Counted from the first letter of the stretch, positions 35,439 through 45,301 are shown. The stretch is DNA of 64,000 nt from Prevotella sp. UBA6994 (GCA_002449845.1 DJXW01000009.1:57962-121961), one strand, 5' to 3'. Translations and numbers: made by a program. Notes: generated from the letters alone by a model not told the origin.

Positions 35439-37099
35439 TGTATAGCAACAAGAAAAGCATCAATATCCTCACGGCATTACTGGTGAAACACGGTATTTGT
35501 AATGCTGTGGTTTGCCCTGGCAGCAGGAATGCGCCCATCGTGCACAATCTCGTAGAGTGCGAAGACATAGAATGCCAAAGTGTGACCGACGAACGGTCGG
35601 CAGGATTCTATGCGTTAGGAATGGCACAAGCCACCCATCTACCCGTAGTGGTTTGCGTTACGTCTGGTACGGCTTTGCTCAACCTCTTGCCAGCCGTGGC
35701 AGAGGCATATTATCAACACGTTCCATTAATCGTGATTTCAGCCGATCGTCCTCCACAGTGGATCGACCAACTCGACGGACAGACCTTGCCTCAACAAGAT
35801 GCATTGGGAAGGTTTGTGAAAAAAGCCGTTTCATTACCCGAACCGCATAATGACGAGGAACATTGGTATTGCAATCGATTGATAAACGAGGCTTTGATAG
35901 CCACTCAGCAACACGGTGGTGGTCCAGTACACATCAACGTTCCTCTGACGGAACCCTTATATGAGTTTACGACAAAAGAATTGCCCGAAGAACGAGAGAT
36001 TTCCATTCTCTATCCACGGAATGACCAACGACCAATGGAAATCGTCTGTTCCAAGTTTTGGAAATCCAAGAAACCCATGATAGTTGTAGGGCAAATATCA
36101 GCAAATGAACTCATGGCTGAGGATTTCATTGGCATTTCAGGATTTGCCGTTGTGTTGAACGAATCTTTGAGCATTGGTTGCGGTGCTTGTCATTTCGATG
36201 AGTTATTATGCAAGCAATTGCCCAAGGATTTTCTTCCCGATTTCGTTCTGTATATCGGCAATGTGCTGGTAAGCAAACGCATGAAACAATTCTTGCGTCA
36301 ATTGCCACCAGAAGCACCCATTTGGGCAGTGAGCGAAGATGAACAAATACATGATACATTCCAATCGCTTGACGGCGTTATCATCGGTCATCCCGCAGAC
36401 GTACTTGACGACCTCAAAAAACATAATGATAAATGGAAGAGCAGAACTACTCCATTCTTTGACCGATGGGATGAAACACTTGCAGAAACAGACGAGATCA
36501 TAACGACATTTATACCTGGCTACTCGCAAATGGCTGCCGTGCAATGTCTGGAAAGTGATTTAGAGAATTATTCTGATGATGATTACGTGACGCATTACGG
36601 AAATAGCATGGCGGTGCGCCTTGCCAATATCTATGCCACACATTATGTATATTGCAACCGTGGTGTAAACGGAATTGAAGGTACATTATCCACGGCAGCA
36701 GGATTTTCATTAACTACCGAGCAGACGGTATATTGCATTCTTGGCGACTTGAGTTTCTTCTACGACTCCAATGCACTCTGGAACGAAGATTTACGAGGCA
36801 ACCTACGCATCCTATTGCTGAACAATGGCGGTGGGGGAATCTTTGAGAAATTCGAGGGATTGAAAGAGAGTGCTGCTCGCGACCGATTTGTCATGGCGAA
36901 ACACCATACTTCAGCAGAAGGCATTTGCCAAAGTTATCACGTAGAATACCTTTCTGCACACAATATGGATGAGCTGAAAGAGGGAATCAATTGGCTCCAG
37001 CAAGATCAAAATGAGAGACCGATGTTGTTAGAAGTATTCACCGACTCAGCAAATGACGCCAAGGTTTTGAAAGAGTATTACGATAGATTTAGAATGTAA
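35438..37099 (+). CDS. menD: 2-succinyl-5-enolpyruvyl-6-hydroxy-3-cyclohexene-1-carboxylate synthase
   Basis: A 553-residue thiamin-diphosphate enzyme that joins isochorismate and 2-oxoglutarate to give SEPHCHC. N-terminal motifs VVCPGSRNAPIVHN and DERSAGFYALGMAQ are characteristic; the cofactor-binding part reads YCILGDLSFFYDSNALWNE (GDLSFFYD, then the N in a magnesium-binding position). The acceptor-binding region is RGVNGIEGTLSTAAGFS. It starts by one-base overlap with menF. A longer frame starting inside menF is open but lacks the conserved start. It is cytoplasmic and expected to be a tetramer. Confidence 0.93.
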   Translation: MYSNKKSINILTALLVKHGICNAVVCPGSRNAPIVHNLVECEDIECQSVTDERSAGFYALGMAQATHLPVVVCVTSGTALLNLLPAVAEAYYQHVPLIVISADRPPQWIDQLDGQTLPQQDALGRFVKKAVSLPEPHNDEEHWYCNRLINEALIATQQHGGGPVHINVPLTEPLYEFTTKELPEEREISILYPRNDQRPMEIVCSKFWKSKKPMIVVGQISANELMAEDFIGISGFAVVLNESLSIGCGACHFDELLCKQLPKDFLPDFVLYIGNVLVSKRMKQFLRQLPPEAPIWAVSEDEQIHDTFQSLDGVIIGHPADVLDDLKKHNDKWKSRTTPFFDRWDETLAETDEIITTFIPGYSQMAAVQCLESDLENYSDDDYVTHYGNSMAVRLANIYATHYVYCNRGVNGIEGTLSTAAGFSLTTEQTVYCILGDLSFFYDSNALWNEDLRGNLRILLLNNGGGGIFEKFEGLKESAARDRFVMAKHHTSAEGICQSYHVEYLSAHNMDELKEGINWLQQDQNERPMLLEVFTDSANDAKVLKEYYDRFRM

Positions 37100-37115
37100 A
37101 TAATAAAAGAGAATC

Positions 37116-38828
37116 ATGGGAATATTTTTAGGTCGTTATTCATGGAATGAACTGAAAGATTCGTTTGTGGCAGGTTGCCATAGATTCCCCATTGTATTGT
37201 TGTTTTTGCTCATAGCAACAATTGATGCCATCGTGTTAAACCACGACAACGGAAACATTTCTTCGCGTACGGTTTTTTTCATGTCATTCTATCCGCTTTC
37301 GGCAGCTATCCTATCGTTGGCACTCCAACTGTGGAGCGAGGAAGTGAGAAACAAGATGGTGAGTATCAGCGTACAAGTTATTGCCCACGCCCTTTTGTTG
37401 GGTAGCTCTATCTGGCTCACCTCCAATTGGCCATTAGACATTGTACAAGGAACTGCACTCTTCACCATCGTTGCAGTATTAATATTAGCAGTGTTCATGG
37501 TGTCGTTTTTCAGGAGCAAGACCGACCTACCCTTATGGAATTTCACCATGCACCTGTTGCGAGGCCTGGCATTGGCATTCGTGGTGGGAATCGTCCTCAT
37601 CGCAGGACTCACACTGCTTATCTATTCGTTTAAGGAACTATTCGGATGGAACATCAACTGGCACATTCAAAGTGACATTTACTTTGTTTGCGGAATATTG
37701 ATAGCCCCAACCGTATTCCTGCAATTCATTCCTGGAAAAGAAAAGAAGCACAATGAGAATGCCCAAGGATTGAGCAAGGTGATGCAAGGTGTGGTACATT
37801 TTCTGTTTGTTCCCCTGTTGTGCGCCTATATCCTCACATTATACGCCTACGCTGGCAAGATATTACTGACATGGACCTTACCCTGCGGATGGGTGTCGTG
37901 GTTGGTTTCTACGATGATGCTGGGAATGGTGACCATACTCATCCTCACCTATCCTTCACAGTTTCATGAAGAGAAACGATTCGACCATCTGCTTATGCGG
38001 TGGCTGCCCATTGTGGCATTACCCTTGTTGGTACTCATGACCATCGGTATCTATCGACGTATCAGCGACTATGGCATTACGGTGATGCGACTGTATCTCA
38101 TCACATTCAACCTCTGGTGCTATGCAGTGTGTTTCTATCTGATATGGAAGAAAGGAAGAAGGATGAATTGGATTCCCGCCTCGTTCGGGATCGTTCTCTT
38201 TTTGGTATCGGTAGGTCCTCAGAGTTTCGCCAATATCACGTTGCACCAGATGAAATCAGACCTGAAACAGATTGTCAGTGCATCTAACTCCAAGAGTAAT
38301 CTTGCCATACCTTTCACCAACAAAGACATGATGAATTGGATAGAGAAACAAGATTCGCTCACACAACAACAAGTGAAAGACAAGCTCCATTATTTAGGAA
38401 CAACGTATGAATTGGCTCGATTAGCTGATGTGATAGACACAGCATCCTTTAAGGGAGTGAGTTTCTATACCCTTCCACATTCGGGAGAGATAGTAGAATC
38501 GCTAAACGGTTATTCATTATTAGACCGTGTCATCGATATTCCTGCAGGTTGTACGAGGATGTGGAACGTGGATGAAAGTCACAAAATCCTATCGGATGAT
38601 GATAAGACTATTGTCATTGAAATTCACCTCAGTGACGGGAAGGCAATTCCTTTTACCCTCTCCAAGGAAAGGATGAGAGACATTAATAAATCCAAGAATC
38701 CTACCAAGCCTTGGGTAATAGAAAACGAGGAAGGATATCTATATGTCAAGTCATTCTATTACTACGGTTCGCAGCCCGTGGAGATGAACCTGGCAGGATT
38801 GCTATTTGAGAAAACCAAAACAAAATAA
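37116..38828 (+). CDS. DUF4153 multi-spanning membrane protein
   Basis: A 570-residue membrane protein with about ten to twelve hydrophobic helices in the first 370 residues, followed by a soluble tail of about 190 residues (QMKSDLKQIVSASNSKSN onwards) that is probably outside the cytoplasm. The N-terminal region, LPLSA-like segments such as FYPLSAAILSLALQLW and the loop FKELFGWNINWHIQSDIY are characteristic of DUF4153. Function is unknown. It sits between menD and menB, 16 bases after one and 3 before the other, so it is transcribed with the menaquinone genes. A role in quinone or envelope physiology is possible but unproved. Confidence 0.85.
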   Translation: MGIFLGRYSWNELKDSFVAGCHRFPIVLLFLLIATIDAIVLNHDNGNISSRTVFFMSFYPLSAAILSLALQLWSEEVRNKMVSISVQVIAHALLLGSSIWLTSNWPLDIVQGTALFTIVAVLILAVFMVSFFRSKTDLPLWNFTMHLLRGLALAFVVGIVLIAGLTLLIYSFKELFGWNINWHIQSDIYFVCGILIAPTVFLQFIPGKEKKHNENAQGLSKVMQGVVHFLFVPLLCAYILTLYAYAGKILLTWTLPCGWVSWLVSTMMLGMVTILILTYPSQFHEEKRFDHLLMRWLPIVALPLLVLMTIGIYRRISDYGITVMRLYLITFNLWCYAVCFYLIWKKGRRMNWIPASFGIVLFLVSVGPQSFANITLHQMKSDLKQIVSASNSKSNLAIPFTNKDMMNWIEKQDSLTQQQVKDKLHYLGTTYELARLADVIDTASFKGVSFYTLPHSGEIVESLNGYSLLDRVIDIPAGCTRMWNVDESHKILSDDDKTIVIEIHLSDGKAIPFTLSKERMRDINKSKNPTKPWVIENEEGYLYVKSFYYYGSQPVEMNLAGLLFEKTKTK

Positions 38829-38831
38829 GAT

Positions 38832-39659
38832 ATGAATATGAGAGAATGGAAAAAGATTGAAGGATTCAACTTCAAGGAAATCCTCTTTGAGGAATATAAC
38901 CACATTGCGAAGATTACCATCAACAGAGAGCGCTATCGCAATGCCTTTACACCACTGACCACATGGGAAATGTCGCAGGCATTCGGATACTGTCGCGACT
39001 GCTTAGACATCAGGGTGGTATTGCTGACGGGAGCAGGCGACAAGGCTTTCTGCTCTGGTGGTGACATGCACGTAAAAGGACACGGAGGATATATCGACGG
39101 AGAGGGAGTGCCACGGTTGAGCGTACTCGACGTGCAGATGCAGATACGTAGGTTGCCCAAGCCTGTGATAGCGATGGTGAACGGCTACGCCATTGGGGGC
39201 GGTCATGTGCTTCATGTGGTATGCGATCTGACCATCTGTTCTGAAAACGCCATCTTCGGACAGACAGGACCGAAGGTAGGGTCATTTGATGCAGGCTTCG
39301 GTTCGAGTTATCTCGCCCGTATCGTAGGGCAAAAGAAAGCACGAGAGATATGGTTTCTCTGTAGGCAATACAATGCGGAGGAAGCCCTTCAAATGGGATT
39401 GGTCAATAAGGTTGTGCCCTTGGAGCAATTGGAAGACGAGTGCGTAGAATGGGCAGAGACCATGATGGAACGGTCGCCATTGGCATTGCGCATGATTAAG
39501 GCGGGACTGAATGCGGAGCTTGACGGACAGGCAGGCATTCAGGAACTCGCTGGCGACGCAACCATGCTTTACTATTGCTTAGACGAGGCACAAGAGGGCG
39601 GAAAAGCTTTCTTGGAAAAGCGCAAACCCGATTTCGACAAGTATCCCAAGTTTCCATAA
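38832..39659 (+). CDS. menB: 1,4-dihydroxy-2-naphthoyl-CoA synthase
   Basis: A 275-residue crotonase-fold enzyme that closes the second ring of the menaquinone headgroup from succinylbenzoyl-CoA. Motifs include [37 protein letters not shown] (oxyanion hole), [19 protein letters not shown] and [21 protein letters not shown], where the aspartate is the MenB-specific catalytic residue, plus the C-terminal FLEKRKPDF motif. It starts three bases after the DUF4153 gene. Length and motifs fit an active enzyme. Confidence 0.95.
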   Translation: MNMREWKKIEGFNFKEILFEEYNHIAKITINRERYRNAFTPLTTWEMSQAFGYCRDCLDIRVVLLTGAGDKAFCSGGDMHVKGHGGYIDGEGVPRLSVLDVQMQIRRLPKPVIAMVNGYAIGGGHVLHVVCDLTICSENAIFGQTGPKVGSFDAGFGSSYLARIVGQKKAREIWFLCRQYNAEEALQMGLVNKVVPLEQLEDECVEWAETMMERSPLALRMIKAGLNAELDGQAGIQELAGDATMLYYCLDEAQEGGKAFLEKRKPDFDKYPKFP

Positions 39660-39741
39660 GACGTGGATGAGGAGAAGCGCAGGCAACAAATGAACATGAT
39701 GGCAATGGAGCTATGTAACAACGAGACTACATCATAGAAAC

Positions 39742-40761
39742 ATGAAAATAAACATCAAGAAACGGATTCTACACTTCAAACAACCAGCAGGAACGTCAAG
39801 AGGCGTTTATACCGAACGCAAGATATGGTTGGTGGAGATGATAGAAGGCGACAAGAAAGGCATTGGCGAATGTGCCCCATTGCCACAACTGAGCACTGAT
39901 GACCTGCCCGACTATGAGGAAAAGCTACACGCTATCTGCCAACAGACAGAGCGCACAGGAATCATCGACTACTCCGCACTACGCCCCTACCCTTCCATGC
40001 TCTTTGGATTGGAAACTGCCTGGGCACAAATACAGGCAAACGGAAATCTGAGACTCTTCGACACTCCTTTCGGCAGAGGCGAGGAAGGCATCACCATCAA
40101 CGGATTGGTATGGATGGGAACGTTTGAAGAAATGTATCACCGCATTAAGGAGAAGATACAGGCAGGGTTCCACTGCGTAAAGCTCAAGATAGGAGCCATC
40201 GACTGGGAAAGAGAAATATCTCTCATCCAGTTTATCCGACAACATTTCTCCAAGCAGCAGATAGAACTACGCGTAGATGCTAATGGCGGCTTCACTCCAC
40301 AGGAAGCCATGAGAAAACTGGAACAATTGGCAACATACGACATTCATTCCATAGAGCAACCCATCAAACAACACCAATGGAAAGAGATGGCACAACTCTG
40401 CAAGGAATCACCATTACCCATCGCACTCGACGAAGAACTGATTGGCGTAAACAACAAGGCGAGCAAGGAGAATCTCTTAGACACTATTCGCCCACAATAC
40501 ATCATTCTGAAACCATCACTGCACGGAGGAATGCATGGAAGCGAGGAATGGATTCAGTTGGCTCGTGAACGTGAGATAGGGTCTTGGATCACCTCGGCAT
40601 TAGAAAGTAACATAGGCTTAAATGCCATTGCCCATTTTGCCGCCAAGACATACAGTCCCCATATCACCATGCCGCAAGGACTGGGAACGGGTCAACTCTT
40701 CACAGACAATATAGACATGCCGATAGAGATACGTGGTGAAAAACTATACTTCGTCCCATGA
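39742..40761 (+). CDS. menC: o-Succinylbenzoate synthase
   Basis: A 339-residue enolase-superfamily dehydratase acting before MenE. The catalytic lysine motif is CVKLKIGAIDWE, metal-binding acids are in LRVDANGGFTPQEA, SIEQPIKQHQ and IALDEELIG, and the second-lysine region reads YIILKPSLHGGM. All key residues of the OSBS active site appear present. The stop overlaps menE by ATGA. The 82 bases before it, after menB, contain no gene. Confidence 0.92.
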   Translation: MKINIKKRILHFKQPAGTSRGVYTERKIWLVEMIEGDKKGIGECAPLPQLSTDDLPDYEEKLHAICQQTERTGIIDYSALRPYPSMLFGLETAWAQIQANGNLRLFDTPFGRGEEGITINGLVWMGTFEEMYHRIKEKIQAGFHCVKLKIGAIDWEREISLIQFIRQHFSKQQIELRVDANGGFTPQEAMRKLEQLATYDIHSIEQPIKQHQWKEMAQLCKESPLPIALDEELIGVNNKASKENLLDTIRPQYIILKPSLHGGMHGSEEWIQLAREREIGSWITSALESNIGLNAIAHFAAKTYSPHITMPQGLGTGQLFTDNIDMPIEIRGEKLYFVP

Positions 40762-41747
40762 TGACCATTGCAGATTTTTACAAGGAATGGAACAACAAAG
40801 CTGATAAATTGTTGGTTCATACCAGCGGTTCTACTGGAAAGCCCAAGCCATTGTGGGTGGAGAAACGACGCATGGAAGCAAGTGCAATTATCACCTGCGA
40901 CTTTTTAGGCTTGCAAGAAGGAGATACAGCATTGCTCTGCATGTCGCTCGATTTCATTGCTGGCAAGATGATGGTGGTTCGCTCTATCGTGAGAGGATTA
41001 GAACTTATCGTAATTCCCCCCAGCGGACACCCATTATGTGACGAGAATTGGCAAGGAATGGTAAACAAAGATATCACCTTTGCTGCTATGGTTCCATTGC
41101 AAGTATATAACTCATTGCAAACAGATGAGGAACGGAAACGACTGAAAAGCATCAAACATCTCATCATTGGAGGTGGAGCCATTGACGAAGACCTTGCCAC
41201 AGAGTTGAAAACATTTCCTCATGCCGTATGGAGTACATACGGAATGACGGAAACTCTCTCACACATCGCATTGAGAAGATTAAGCGGTGAAGAAGCAAGT
41301 GATTGGTACACCCCATTCCCATCTGTCAACATCTCATTGGCAGAAGACGGATGTCTGATGATCAATGCCCCACTGGTTTGTTCGGAAACACTCAAGACCA
41401 ATGACATTGCCGAGATACAAGACGGCAAATTCCGCATCATAGGCAGGAAAGACAACGTTATTGTAAGCGGTGGTGTAAAGATACAAATAGAAGAGGTGGA
41501 ACGCATCTTGAGACAATACATCAAGACACCTTTTCTCATTACCAAACGACAAGACAAGAAATTCGGGGAAATAGTGGTAATGCTTTCTACGGCAGAAGAC
41601 CTGACAGAAACAAAATACATCTGCGAGCAAATGCTACCTAAGTTTTGGCAACCACGTGCATTTGTCACCGTGCAGGAAATACCCATGACCACTACGGGAA
41701 AACCAGCGAGAAAAGAAGCAGAACGATTGGCAAAAGAAACCATATAA
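40758..41747 (+). CDS. menE: o-Succinylbenzoate-CoA ligase
   Basis: A 329-residue AMP-forming ligase that activates o-succinylbenzoate with CoA. It is short for the family because the N-terminal part before the P-loop is reduced, as is common in Bacteroidetes MenE. The ATP motif is LLVHTSGSTGKPKPLWV; others are WSTYGMTETLSHIALR, IIGRKDNVIVSGGVKIQIEE and the C-terminal lysine region MTTTGKPARKEAERL. It overlaps menC by ATGA and ends nine bases before ogt. Confidence 0.92.
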   Translation: MMTIADFYKEWNNKADKLLVHTSGSTGKPKPLWVEKRRMEASAIITCDFLGLQEGDTALLCMSLDFIAGKMMVVRSIVRGLELIVIPPSGHPLCDENWQGMVNKDITFAAMVPLQVYNSLQTDEERKRLKSIKHLIIGGGAIDEDLATELKTFPHAVWSTYGMTETLSHIALRRLSGEEASDWYTPFPSVNISLAEDGCLMINAPLVCSETLKTNDIAEIQDGKFRIIGRKDNVIVSGGVKIQIEEVERILRQYIKTPFLITKRQDKKFGEIVVMLSTAEDLTETKYICEQMLPKFWQPRAFVTVQEIPMTTTGKPARKEAERLAKETI

Positions 41748-41756
41748 AATTCAACC

Positions 41757-42272
41757 ATGACATATACATCCCATTATGACAGCGTAATCGGTAGGATAAC
41801 CTTGGCAAGCAATGGTGAGGCTTTGACAGGACTTTGGTTTGACGGACAGAAACATTTTGCCTCAACAATCAGTGGTGAACACGAAACCAACGAAGACCTT
41901 CCCATCTTTCAAGAAACAAGGAATTGGCTTGATATCTATTTCAGTGGACAAGCTCCCCACTTCACCCCGCCCATCTGTATCAAAGGCAGCGAGTTCAGGA
42001 AACAAGTATGGAAGATATTGTTGACCATTCCCTTCGGACAAACGATGAGTTATGGAGCAATTGCCCAGCTCATGGCTTGCCAAAAGGGAACGAATAAGAT
42101 GTCGGCACGTGCGATAGGAGGAGCCGTAGGACACAATCCCATCTCGCTGATTATTCCTTGTCACCGAGTAGTGGGAGCCAACGGTCAGCTCACAGGCTAT
42201 GCAGGTGGTAAGTATAAAAAACTATGGCTATTACAAAACGAACATGTGCCGACTGTGAATTTTCATTTATAG
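41757..42272 (+). CDS. ogt: Methylated-DNA-protein-cysteine methyltransferase
   Basis: A 171-residue DNA repair protein that removes alkyl groups from O6-alkylguanine. The active-site motif IIPCHRVVGANGQLTGYAGG places the acceptor cysteine at C135; the helix-turn-helix part includes TIPFGQTMSYGAIAQLMAC. It follows menE by nine bases and is probably the last gene of that transcript. Its 3' end overlaps the convergent cysK stop by six bases. Confidence 0.93.
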   Translation: MTYTSHYDSVIGRITLASNGEALTGLWFDGQKHFASTISGEHETNEDLPIFQETRNWLDIYFSGQAPHFTPPICIKGSEFRKQVWKILLTIPFGQTMSYGAIAQLMACQKGTNKMSARAIGGAVGHNPISLIIPCHRVVGANGQLTGYAGGKYKKLWLLQNEHVPTVNFHL

Positions 42273-43214
42273 CGGATATTCATCAAAAGCGTAAAGGACA
42301 GTGGACAGATAACGCTCACCCGTATCAGGCAACAATACCACGATTTTCTTGCCCAGATTTTCCGGACGCTTAGCTATCTCAGCTGCAGCAAATGCCGCTG
42401 CTCCACTGGAGATACCAACCAACAATCCCTCGGATTGTGCCAACTGCCGACCCGTGCGTATTGCATCGTCATTATCCACGTCGAACACCTCATCAATCAC
42501 GTCAGCGTTGTACGTGTTAGGGACGAATCCTGCACCGATACCCTGAATCTTATGAGGACCACTCTTTCCACCATTTAACACAGGTGACGACTTGGGCTCT
42601 ACGGCGATTATTTTCACGTTAGGATTATTCTCTTTCAATCGCTTTCCAACGCCAGACACCGTTCCACCAGTACCCACGCCAGCCACGAAGATATCCACCT
42701 TTCCGTCAGTTTGTTGCAAGATCTCCAAGCCTGTAGTGTCATAATGTTTCTGGGGATTAGCAGGATTCTCGAATTGTTGGAGAATCACACTACCGGGAAT
42801 AGCATCACGCAGTTCCTCTGCCGCACGAATGGCTCCAGGCATTCCATCTTTGCCACTGGTCAATCTCACTTCTGCGCCATACGCCTTCACCAAGTTTCTA
42901 CGTTCCACGCTCATCGTATCAGGCATGGTCAAAATCAACCTATATCCCTTGACTGCACTCACCAATGCCAATCCTACTCCCGTATTACCACTTGTCGGTT
43001 CGATGATGGTAGCTCCAGGTTTCAGGATTCCACGTTGTTCCGCATCCTCAATCATAGCCAAGGCGATACGATCTTTCACGCTTCCGCCAGGATTGAAATA
43101 CTCCACCTTTGCAATGATAGGTGTTTGAAGATCTTTCGATTGAGAAAATTTATTGAGTTCTACAAGAGGCGTATTGCCAATGAGATCCGTTAATTGTTTA
43201 GCTATCTTTGCCAT
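42267..43214 (-). CDS. cysK: Cysteine synthase A (O-acetylserine sulfhydrylase)
   Basis: A 315-residue PLP enzyme making cysteine from O-acetylserine and sulfide. The PLP lysine is in NPGGSVKDRIALAMIED; substrate-binding loop PTSGNTGVGLALVSAVKGY, phosphate cup VGTGGTVSGVGKRLKE and the C-terminal SEGLLVGISSGAAAFAA are all present. It lies 14 bases after metY, so the two form a sulfur-assimilation operon. The 3' end overlaps ogt. Confidence 0.95.
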   Translation of the reverse strand: MAKIAKQLTDLIGNTPLVELNKFSQSKDLQTPIIAKVEYFNPGGSVKDRIALAMIEDAEQRGILKPGATIIEPTSGNTGVGLALVSAVKGYRLILTMPDTMSVERRNLVKAYGAEVRLTSGKDGMPGAIRAAEELRDAIPGSVILQQFENPANPQKHYDTTGLEILQQTDGKVDIFVAGVGTGGTVSGVGKRLKENNPNVKIIAVEPKSSPVLNGGKSGPHKIQGIGAGFVPNTYNADVIDEVFDVDNDDAIRTGRQLAQSEGLLVGISSGAAAFAAAEIAKRPENLGKKIVVLLPDTGERYLSTVLYAFDEYPL

Positions 43215-43228
43215 AATGATATAATATA

Positions 43229-44518
43229 TTAAATGTTATTGAATGCTTGAGTTAAATCGTCGATAATATCGTCAATATGTTCCGTACCAATAGAGAGGCG
43301 CACGGTAGAAGGTGTGATATGTTGCTCCTCCAATTCCTCTGGTGACAATTGTGAGTGAGTGGTAGTATAAGGATGGATAACCAAGCTCTTCACGTCAGCA
43401 ACATTGGCGAGCAACGAGAAGATTTGCAATGAGTCAATGAATTTCCATGCAGCCTCTTGTCCGCCCTTGATTTCAAATGTGAAGATACTTCCTCCACCAT
43501 TTGGAAAATACCTATTATATAATTCATGGTCTGGATGCGAGGGTAAACTGGGATGATTTACATGAGCCACTTTCGGATGATTAGCCAAGAAGTTGACCAC
43601 TTTCAAGGCATTCTCCACATGTCGTTCAACGCGTAGGCTCAGCGTTTCCAATCCTTGAAGTAATATCCAAGCATTGAAAGGAGAAATCGTAGAACCTGTA
43701 TCACGCAAGATGACGGCACGAATCCTGGTCACAAATGCAGCTGCACCAGCCACGTCAGCAAAAACGGCACCATGATAACTGGGATCAGGTTTGGCGAGAG
43801 ATGGGAACTTATCGGCATTGGCTTTCCAGTCGAACTTTCCACCATCAACAATCACGCCGCCCAAGCTACTGCCATGACCACCAAGGAACTTAGTAGCAGA
43901 GTGAACCACCACGTCAGCTCCATGTTCGATGGGACGAATGAGGAACGGTGTTCCAAACGTATTATCAATGATGAGGGGAATATGGTGGCGATGAGCGACC
44001 TCTGCTACCGCTTCGATATTCGTAACGTCAGAATTAGGATTACCAAACGTCTCTGCATACACCACCTTTGTATTAGGTTGAATGGCAGCTTCGAGTGCAG
44101 ACAAGTCATTAACCTTAACGATGGTATGAGAAATACCCAAGGAAGCAAGCGTATGGGTAATGAGATTGAACGAGCCACCATAGAGATTGTCCGCAGCAAC
44201 GATATGGTCGCCTGCGCCAACGATGTTCTGCAAGGCGTAAGTCACGGCAGCCGCTCCACTTGCCACTGCCAATCCAGCCACACCTCCTTCGAGTGCAGCC
44301 ACACGATCCTCAAATACACCTTGAGTAGAATTGGTCAATCGTCCGTAGATGTTTCCAGCATCCCTCAGCCCAAAACGATCAGCAGCATGTTGCGAGTTAT
44401 GAAACACGTAAGAGGTAGTTTGGTAAATGGGAACAGCACGTGAATCAGTTGCGGGATCAGCCTGTTCTTGTCCAACATGAAGTTGAAGAGTCTCGAAATG
44501 TAATTTTTTCTGTGCCAT
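43229..44518 (-). CDS. metY: O-acetylhomoserine sulfhydrylase (homocysteine synthase)
   Basis: A 429-residue PLP enzyme of the Cys/Met metabolism family that makes homocysteine from O-acetylhomoserine and sulfide. Typical parts are the N-terminal FETLQLHVGQEQADPATDSR, IYQTTSYVFHNSQHAADRF, PLP-contacting VVYAETFGNPNSDVTNIE, the lysine motif VHSATKFLGGHGSSLGG, and C-terminal VIHPYTTTHSQLSPEE. It is the first gene of an operon with cysK, expressed from a promoter that faces an Lrp-type regulator. Confidence 0.94.
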   Translation of the reverse strand: MAQKKLHFETLQLHVGQEQADPATDSRAVPIYQTTSYVFHNSQHAADRFGLRDAGNIYGRLTNSTQGVFEDRVAALEGGVAGLAVASGAAAVTYALQNIVGAGDHIVAADNLYGGSFNLITHTLASLGISHTIVKVNDLSALEAAIQPNTKVVYAETFGNPNSDVTNIEAVAEVAHRHHIPLIIDNTFGTPFLIRPIEHGADVVVHSATKFLGGHGSSLGGVIVDGGKFDWKANADKFPSLAKPDPSYHGAVFADVAGAAAFVTRIRAVILRDTGSTISPFNAWILLQGLETLSLRVERHVENALKVVNFLANHPKVAHVNHPSLPSHPDHELYNRYFPNGGGSIFTFEIKGGQEAAWKFIDSLQIFSLLANVADVKSLVIHPYTTTHSQLSPEELEEQHITPSTVRLSIGTEHIDDIIDDLTQAFNNI

Positions 44519-44586
44519 AATGATTATATTTTTAAATGTTTATACTATGTGATATTTGTCATTCGATTTTGAATGTTTTGACGATG

Positions 44587-44618
44587 CAAAGTTATAAGTT
44601 TTAGAAATATCCTCCAAA
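44587..44618 (-). promoter_or_regulatory. metY promoter
   Basis: On the minus strand, TTTG (44618-44615) and TAACTTTG (44594-44587) are 20 bases apart. The metY ATG is about 70 bases further. The -33 box lies only three bases from that of the divergent regulator gene. Confidence 0.75.
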
Positions 44619-44621
44619 TTA

Positions 44622-44653
44622 TTTGCATTATTCAGAAAATATAGCTATTTTTG
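44622..44653 (+). promoter_or_regulatory. Promoter of the Lrp-type regulator gene
   Basis: TTTG (44622-44625) and TATTTTTG (44646-44653) are 20 bases apart. The ATG at 44728 is 74 bases on. It stands head to head with the metY promoter. Confidence 0.75.
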
Positions 44654-44727
44654 CATACTCAAACAAAATATACATCTTTTTATCTTATCAAAAAACGCCT
44701 TTGGCAGAATAATTTTCTACGCATAAT

Positions 44728-45189
44728 ATGGAAACATTAGACGCAATCGACTTAAAGATTCTTCGAACATTACAAAAGAATGCAAAATTGACAACCAAAG
44801 AACTGGCTGATGCTGTTAATTTAACTCCAACGCCCGTGTTTGAACGTCTGAAAAGACTGGAAAGACAAGGTTACATCAAGAAGTACGTAGCAGTATTAGA
44901 CCCAGAGAAGCTCAATCAAAGCCTTTTGGTATTTTGCAAAGTGAAACTTATGCACATCAACCATGAAATTGCAGATACCTTCACGCGAAAGATTATGAAG
45001 ATTCCTGAAGTAACAGAGTGTTACAACACGTCGGGTAACTATGATTACTTATTAAAGGTACGCGCGTGCGACATGAAACAATACCAAGAGTTTGTATTAA
45101 ACAAATTGGGAACCATCGAAAATCTCAGTTCATTGGAAAGTACATTTGTGATGAGTGAAGTGAAACAAGAATATGGTATTCATATTTAG
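44728..45189 (+). CDS. Lrp/AsnC-family transcription regulator
   Basis: A 153-residue regulator with an N-terminal helix-turn-helix (DAIDLKILRTLQKNAKLTTK, then PTPVFERLKRLERQGYIKKY) and a C-terminal ligand-binding RAM domain (ITECYNTSGNYDYLLKVRA-like segment VTECYNTSGNYDYLLKVRA). Family members sense amino acids and act as feast/famine regulators. It is divergent from metY-cysK and its promoter touches theirs, so it probably regulates sulfur amino-acid synthesis and itself. The 143 bases after it hold only the promoter of the next regulator. Confidence 0.92.
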   Translation: METLDAIDLKILRTLQKNAKLTTKELADAVNLTPTPVFERLKRLERQGYIKKYVAVLDPEKLNQSLLVFCKVKLMHINHEIADTFTRKIMKIPEVTECYNTSGNYDYLLKVRACDMKQYQEFVLNKLGTIENLSSLESTFVMSEVKQEYGIHI

Positions 45190-45301
45190 AAAACTTTTAA
45201 CGGTCGCCAACTTTTCTTTCAATTTGTTCTATTTTTCATATAAAAACAATAATAAACATATTAAATGAAAAAATCAACGTCGAAAAATCCATAAAAACAT
45301 C

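Noticed and set aside
44519..44727. SAM or other riboswitch before metY
   Set aside because: The predicted metY leader is only about 60 bases and shows no riboswitch-like set of stems.
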